Positions 59,557-64,000 of a stretch of DNA of 64,000 bases are shown here, piece after piece. Below the pieces are notes generated by a model. It saw only the letters and a list, made by a program, of their open reading frames with translations, was not told the DNA's origin and ran no database searches. The stretch comes from Thermoleophilia bacterium (GTDB lineage Bacteria; Actinomycetota; Thermoleophilia; Gaiellales; SKUG01): the NCBI GenBank assembly GCA_025964555.1, contig JAOPYQ010000019.1, positions 38,309 to 102,308 on the forward strand. Direction: 5' to 3'. The translations under genes were made by a program, and so were the position numbers. The first letter of the stretch is position 1; each line of letters begins with the position of its first letter.

Positions 59557-61097
59557 GCCTTGGAGCGCCGCGCCGGGAACAGGATCACGTCGCGCACGGA
59601 CTTCTGGCCGGTGAAGAGCATGACGAGGCGGTCGATGCCGAAGCCGAGGCCACCGGTGGGTGGCATGCCGTACTCGAGCGCGGTGATGTAGTCCTCGTCG
59701 AGGTGCTCGGCCTCGTCGTCGCCGGCTGCGCGCGCAGCGCCCTGCTCCTCGAAGCGAGCAAGCTGCACGGCCGGATCGTTGAGCTCGCTGAACGCGTTGC
59801 CGAGCTCCATGCCGGCGGCGAAGACCTCGAAGCGTCGCGTCGTGCGCTCGCTGCCGGGATGGGTGCGTGCGAACGGCGACAGCTCGACGGGATAGTCCGT
59901 GAGGAACGTGGGCTGGATCAGGTTGGGTTCGACGAACTTCGTCAGCAGCGCGTCGATGAGCTTGCCGCGCGTCGTGTCACCCTTGGGGTCGTGGCCGGCC
60001 TCGCGAAGCGCCTCGCGCATCTCGTCCTCGGCTGCGCGATCGATGTCGATGCGCGAGCGCTCGAGGATCGCGTCGCGCAACGGGATGCGGGGCCACGGAT
60101 GGTTGCCGAACGCGATCTCGCCGTGCTCGGGATGCTCGATCGAGGTCGTACCCAGGACGCTCGACGCCACGGCGGGCACGAGCTCCTCGAACAGGTCCAT
60201 GATGTCGTCGTAGTCGGCGTACGCCTGGTACAGCTCGATCATCGTGAACTCGGGGTTGTGCTTGAAGCTGATGCCCTCGTTCCTGAAGTTCGGTCCGATC
60301 TCGAACACGCGCTCGAGGCCACCGACGATCAGGCGCTTGAGGTACAGCTCCGTCGCGATGCGCAGGTACAGCTTCATGTCGAGCTGGTTGTGGTGCGTCT
60401 CGAACGGTCGCGCCGCGGCGCCGCCGTAGATCGGCTGGAGCACGGGCGTCTCGACCTCGAGGAAGTCGCGCTCCTCGAGGAAGCGGCGGATCGCGCTGAC
60501 GACCTTCGAGCGCGTGACGAACACGTCGAGCGAGTCGCGGTTGGCGACCAGGTCGAGATAGCGCTTGCCGCGGCGCTGCTCCTCGTCGGCGAGGCCGTGG
60601 AACTTCTCCGGCAGCGGGCGGATGCACTTGGCGAGCAGCCGGGCGGAGTCGACCTTGAGCGAGAGCTCGCCCTTGCGGGTCTTCATCGCCGTTCCCGAGA
60701 CCTCGATCCAGTCGCCGAGGTCGAAGTCGTCGACGGCGGCGAAGCCGTCCTCGCCAACGACGGCCTTGGACACGAACAGCTGGATCGTCCCCGACCGGTC
60801 CATGAGGCCGGCGAAGATCAACTTGCCCTGACCGCGCCGCATCATCATGCGACCGGCGAGCACGTAGCGCTCCTCGGTCTCGACGCCATCCTCGAGGTTG
60901 GCGTGCGCGAGGACGAGGTCCTCCACCCGGGCGGTCGGGCTCGCGGAGTACGGCCACGGCTCGCCGCCCGCAGCGGTCATCGCGTCGAGCTTCGCGCGGC
61001 GGTCGGCCATGATGCGCTGCTCGGCGCTCGCGCGCTCCTCGGCAGTCGGCTCGGGGGCGTCGGTCTGGTCGTCGGTCTGCGGTGCCTCGGTCGTCAT
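59553..61097 (-). CDS. lysS: Lysyl-tRNA synthetase, class II
   Basis: The product has 514 residues. The N-terminal OB fold (about 60-165) binds the anticodon; the class II core has motif 2 (FEIGPNFRNEGISFKHNPEF) and motif 3 (GLGFGIDRLVMLFTG). The start ATG at 61097 is supported by TAGAGT 7 bases upstream; an ATG at 61103 would lie in that promoter spacing and is unlikely. A charged 40-residue extension precedes the OB fold. It leads the small membrane-protein gene. Confidence 0.96.
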   Translation of the reverse strand: MTTEAPQTDDQTDAPEPTAEERASAEQRIMADRRAKLDAMTAAGGEPWPYSASPTARVEDLVLAHANLEDGVETEERYVLAGRMMMRRGQGKLIFAGLMDRSGTIQLFVSKAVVGEDGFAAVDDFDLGDWIEVSGTAMKTRKGELSLKVDSARLLAKCIRPLPEKFHGLADEEQRRGKRYLDLVANRDSLDVFVTRSKVVSAIRRFLEERDFLEVETPVLQPIYGGAAARPFETHHNQLDMKLYLRIATELYLKRLIVGGLERVFEIGPNFRNEGISFKHNPEFTMIELYQAYADYDDIMDLFEELVPAVASSVLGTTSIEHPEHGEIAFGNHPWPRIPLRDAILERSRIDIDRAAEDEMREALREAGHDPKGDTTRGKLIDALLTKFVEPNLIQPTFLTDYPVELSPFARTHPGSERTTRRFEVFAAGMELGNAFSELNDPAVQLARFEEQGAARAAGDDEAEHLDEDYITALEYGMPPTGGLGFGIDRLVMLFTGQKSVRDVILFPARRSKA

Positions 61098-61104
61098 GCG
61101 CATG

Positions 61105-61110
61105 ACTCTA
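61105..61110 (-). promoter_or_regulatory. -10 box TAGAGT of a leaderless lysS promoter
   Basis: On the minus strand TAGAGT ends exactly 7 bases before the ATG at 61097, with no Shine-Dalgarno. It fits TANNNT and sets the lysS start two codons downstream of the longest reading. Confidence 0.6.
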
Positions 61111-61153
61111 CGGCAGGCGTGGCCTGAGCGGCGATGCAGGGCATCGAGGGGGC

Positions 61154-62104
61154 ATGCGCCTCACGCCGGTCATCCTGCTCGTCGCCGCGTTCGTGGCCGT
61201 CGGCTGCAGCGAGGTCGAGGGGCGGTCGGTGCCGGACCTCGATCCGCCCTGCGGCCGCGTCAGGGACGCGCCGCCGGCCTGGAAGCACGTGCTCTGGATC
61301 TGGTTCGAGAACCGCGCCTACGACGATGCGCGCCAGTGGCGGGTGGCGACCGACGTGCTCACCTCGGGGTGCGGTTCCTTCACGGACATGTCCGCAGTGC
61401 AGCACGCGTCGCTCGGCAACTACATCGCGGCGACGACAGGCTCGCCGGCCGGTGTGGATGCCGGCTGCGCGCCCGAGACGTGCCCGATCGATCGGCCGAG
61501 CATCTTCGAGCAGGTCGGGAACTCGGGGCGCGAGTGGCGGAGCTATGCCGAAGGGCTCGTCGCGCCATGCCAGCGACGTGACATCGGCGCGTATCTCGTG
61601 CGTCACGATCCGGCGGCGTACCTGACACGCATCAGGGACGACTGCGATCGCTGGGACGTGCCGCTCGGCGAGCTCGCGGACGACCTGGCGCGCGACGAGC
61701 TCCCGACGTTCGCCTCGATCGCACCCGGCGCGTGTGATTCCGGCCACGACTGCGACGACGCTGCCGCCGACCGGTTCCTCCGCACGCAGCTGCAGGAGAT
61801 CGTCGACAGCCCCGCGTGGGCCGATGGTGACGTGGCCCTGTTCGTCACGTTCGACGAGGGCGACCGTGCCGTCGCACCGGGCGTGGACGTCAATGATCCG
61901 TGTCCGCGAACGGCGCAGCGCGGCGACTGTCATATCGCGACGTGGGTGGTCGCGCCGAGCGTGCGCGCCGGCACCGTCGTGACCGAGCGCTTCGACCACG
62001 TGGCGATGCTGCAGCTGACCCAGCGCATGCTCGGGCTCGCGCCTCGCCTCGGTCCGCCGCGCCCGCAGGTGGCGCGTGTCGGCGCGCAGATGGGACTGCT
62101 CTGA
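61154..62104 (+). CDS. Lipoprotein of the phosphoesterase (PLC/AcpA-like) family
   Basis: The product has 316 residues. The signal ends with FVAVGC, a lipobox with Cys-18. The catalytic part shows WFENRAYDD (metal-binding Glu/Asn), SVQHASLGNYIA-type sequence with TGSPAG, and LFVTFDEGD near residue 235, as in PF04185 phosphoesterases (phospholipase C and AcpA relatives). Several Cys suggest disulfides. The substrate could be a phospholipid or another phosphate ester. It is divergent from lysS. Confidence 0.87.
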   Translation: MRLTPVILLVAAFVAVGCSEVEGRSVPDLDPPCGRVRDAPPAWKHVLWIWFENRAYDDARQWRVATDVLTSGCGSFTDMSAVQHASLGNYIAATTGSPAGVDAGCAPETCPIDRPSIFEQVGNSGREWRSYAEGLVAPCQRRDIGAYLVRHDPAAYLTRIRDDCDRWDVPLGELADDLARDELPTFASIAPGACDSGHDCDDAAADRFLRTQLQEIVDSPAWADGDVALFVTFDEGDRAVAPGVDVNDPCPRTAQRGDCHIATWVVAPSVRAGTVVTERFDHVAMLQLTQRMLGLAPRLGPPRPQVARVGAQMGLL

Positions 62105-62107
62105 ACG

Positions 62108-62665
62108 TCAGTGCTCGACGAGCTCGGGAGCGAGCAGGTCCATGAGCAGTCCGTCGTGGAACACGCCGTCGGCACCCTTCTCGTATTCGCGCATGACGCC
62201 GACCGGGCGGAACCCGACCTTCTCGTAGCAGCGGATCGCGCGAGCGTTGTCGGCCGCCGGATCGATGATGAGGCGGTGGTGGCCGAGGTCGTGGACGAGG
62301 TGGCGCGCGAGCGTGCGCACCGCGTCGGTGCCGGCGCCTCGACCCTGTGCGGCGGCGACGAGGAAGATGTCCATCCCCGCGTGCAGGTACTCGGGATCGA
62401 GCTCCTGGTAGTGCTGGATGAAGCCGACGCGTTCGCCGTCGAGCACGATCCACCAGCCGGCCATGCCCTCCTCGCCCGCGAGCACCTCGGCGACTTCCGA
62501 CCGCTTCCACGTCGGCCAGCGCTCGCGCACGCTCGCGTCGGAGGACCACAGCTCGAGCAGTGCATCCAGGTCGCTGGGGGCGACGCGATGCAGCTCGACG
62601 ACGGTTCCGTTGAGCACGGGCGGCGATGGCGGACGTTCGGTCGGATCCGGCGACATGCGCGTCAC
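62108..62665 (-). CDS. GNAT acetyltransferase, AAC(6')-like
   Basis: The product has 185 residues. After VVELHRVAPSDLDALLELW comes the GNAT core with the CoA loop QGRGAGTDAV and IIDPAADNARAIRCYEKVGF, then a basic VMREYEKG. The latter signature is close to AAC(6')-Ib-type aminoglycoside 6'-acetyltransferases and to RimJ/RimL-like enzymes; sequence alone does not prove drug acetylation. A GTG at 62665 is used; an ATG at 62656 is also in frame. It is convergent with the phosphoesterase gene (3-base gap). Confidence 0.88.
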   Translation of the reverse strand: MTRMSPDPTERPPSPPVLNGTVVELHRVAPSDLDALLELWSSDASVRERWPTWKRSEVAEVLAGEEGMAGWWIVLDGERVGFIQHYQELDPEYLHAGMDIFLVAAAQGRGAGTDAVRTLARHLVHDLGHHRLIIDPAADNARAIRCYEKVGFRPVGVMREYEKGADGVFHDGLLMDLLAPELVEH

Positions 62666-62689
62666 CTACCCCGACGTGGCGGAAGTGCG

Positions 62690-63979
62690 TCAGGCGGCCT
62701 GCTGGTCGCGCACTGCCTTCCACGAGTTGGTGCTCGAGTCGAAGAACTCGGCGAAGCCGACACCGAAGACGTGCACGGGCGCGGCCTGCACCTCGCTCGT
62801 CGGGCGCTTCACGATGGATCCCTGGTAGACGTAGTGGCGACCGTCGCTGCCCTGGAGCGAGACCCAACGGGTCCACTGGTCGCCGCCGCTCGCCTTGCGC
62901 GCGGCACGCGCCGCGGTGGCTGCTTCCTCTGCGGTGCCGAAGCCGCCCGCCGAGCTCTCGACGAACTTCTGGACCTGCAGCACGCCGCCGCGGGCGAGGT
63001 CGCCCTCGGCCGTGTTCGACGCGTTGATCGAGAACGAGCGTCCGACCTGCGACGCCGGGTCGAACGGTGCCCCCGCGGGTCCGCCGCCAGTGACGGGGCC
63101 GGTGCTGGCCGTCTGGCCGGGAACCGGGATGTTGGTGCCGGGGAGCGTCTGGCCCTGACCGGTGGGCGCGGTGCCGGCCGGCTGCGTGCCGGTGGGCTGC
63201 GTGCCGCCGATCGGGCCGCCGCCGCTGACGCCGCCGAACACGTTCGTCGTTCCGTAGGGCACTGCGATGGTCTGCTGGCCACCCGTGGCGGACCACGAGT
63301 ACGCCTGCCAGCCGTTGACGCCGTTGTCGGTGACGTGGTTCATCGCGCTCCACGCGACGACGTTGCCGACCTCGGGCTTGAGCTCCGTGGCCTGGCCGCC
63401 CTGCGGCAGCTGCTTGGCGATCGCGCCGTAGTAGCGGCCGCCGTGCTCGACGACCATCCAGCGCAGGAACTTGGAGCCCATGAGCTCGGTGCTCATGCTC
63501 GTGCGCGTCGCGGCGTTGGCTTCCTCGACGGTGGCGTAGCCGTTCGCGTCGCCCGCGAGCTGCTCGATCTTGTAGGTGCCCTGCTCTGCGATCGGCGTTC
63601 CGCTCGCGCTCGCCCCGACGGCGAGCGGAACGCTCTGGCCGACGAGCGACTGCGGGGTCCATGGACCGGCGGGCGTCGTGGTCTGCGGGGCGGTCGTGCC
63701 GCCGGTGGGAACGGTTCCGCCGATCGGGGTGCTGCCCGAGCCCTGCGCGGCGGGATCGCCACCAACGGGCGCGGCCTGCTGCTGCTGGCCGGAGCCGGGA
63801 ACCACGGTGGTGTCCAGGCCGGGACCGACATTCGTCGCGCCCGATCCGGCGGGTCCGGGAGCCTGCGCACCCGGCTGTCCCGCGCCGGGCTGCTGCTGCG
63901 CGGCGCCCTGCTGGGGGGCGGTGTGCTGCTCCTTGTGGGTGGAGTTCTCGGGGGTCGCCTGCTGCTGCAGGTTGGTCAT
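62690..63979 (-). CDS. Disordered protein with a duplicated ~70-residue domain, unknown function
   Basis: The product has 429 residues. Residues 1-110 are disordered (Gln/Ala/Pro/Gly/Thr). Domain 1 (about 112-210) has DANGYATVEEANAATR, then SKFLRWMVVEHGGRYYGAI. A Gly/Pro/Thr linker (about 245-310) precedes domain 2 (about 315-405), with SSAGGFGTAEEAATAAR, then DQWTRWVSLQGSDGRHYVYQ. The two domains match in their core: G(Y/F)xT(V/A)EEAxxAxR, RW, GRxYxxxI. I do not recognise the domain. It has no signal peptide. GAGG is 5 bases before the ATG. Confidence 0.65.
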   Translation of the reverse strand: MTNLQQQATPENSTHKEQHTAPQQGAAQQQPGAGQPGAQAPGPAGSGATNVGPGLDTTVVPGSGQQQQAAPVGGDPAAQGSGSTPIGGTVPTGGTTAPQTTTPAGPWTPQSLVGQSVPLAVGASASGTPIAEQGTYKIEQLAGDANGYATVEEANAATRTSMSTELMGSKFLRWMVVEHGGRYYGAIAKQLPQGGQATELKPEVGNVVAWSAMNHVTDNGVNGWQAYSWSATGGQQTIAVPYGTTNVFGGVSGGGPIGGTQPTGTQPAGTAPTGQGQTLPGTNIPVPGQTASTGPVTGGGPAGAPFDPASQVGRSFSINASNTAEGDLARGGVLQVQKFVESSAGGFGTAEEAATAARAARKASGGDQWTRWVSLQGSDGRHYVYQGSIVKRPTSEVQAAPVHVFGVGFAEFFDSSTNSWKAVRDQQAA

Positions 63980-64000
63980 CGTCGCCTCGTACTGCGACTG

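Noticed and set aside
1..64000. CRISPR arrays, insertion sequences or prophage
   Set aside because: No regularly spaced repeats, transposase, integrase or phage structural genes were seen.

Overview
This window is chromosomal DNA from a GC-rich actinobacterium, most likely class Thermoleophilia (Solirubrobacterales-like). The evidence is strong G/C bias at third codon positions, CarD next to a PIN-TRAM protein, ClpC, DisA, a DM13 protein, a two-sided YCF48-type secreted protein, and start codons preceded by a TANNNT box instead of a Shine-Dalgarno sequence. The taxonomic placement is inference from gene content, not from a marker gene. I see no phage, insertion sequence or CRISPR array. The one clearly foreign-looking patch is an HNH endonuclease gene plus a decayed relative beside tRNA-Thr (29.4-30.2 kb).

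Layout. 0-16.9 kb is an accessory/envelope region: a hydrophobic unknown, a DM13 protein, EttA, a sortase-type LPFTG surface protein, an MFS exporter, a signal-less HExxH zincin, an enoyl-reductase-like protein, a large secreted beta-propeller protein, a subtilase, a low-molecular-weight phosphatase, a CPBP protease and two unknowns. 16.9-21.6 kb is an osmoprotectant ABC operon whose last gene fuses a permease to two tandem substrate-binding domains. 21.7-30.7 kb holds an operon of histidine kinase, receiver protein and LtrA, a Ser/Thr kinase, a CoA-binding protein, a TerB-like protein, the HNH patch, tRNA-Thr and an EF-hand lipoprotein. 30.8-32.5 kb is a second kinase/response-regulator pair.

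From 61.1 kb back to 33.1 kb, mostly on the minus strand, runs the old housekeeping order known from Firmicutes: lysS, clpC, disA, (carD) yacL-type PIN-TRAM, ispD, ispF, gltX, cysS, rlmB, yacP-type NYN, sigH. radA and cysE, which belong to this order in Bacillus, are not present. The order is interrupted by a DNA methyltransferase with a zinc-ribbon partner, a PsiE-like protein, an MFS exporter with an attenuator-like leader, a DivIVA-like protein, mutY with a flavin reductase, and a four-gene ABC-2 cluster. The right end (61.1-64 kb) has a lipoprotein phosphoesterase, an AAC(6')-like acetyltransferase and a disordered protein carrying a duplicated domain.

Most notable: the permease-SBP-SBP fusion; a small family of long intergenic palindromes behind three genes; a 42-codon leader ORF with terminator and antiterminator hairpins before an exporter; several leaderless promoters that fix start codons; and the HNH gene with its inverted remnant beside a tRNA.
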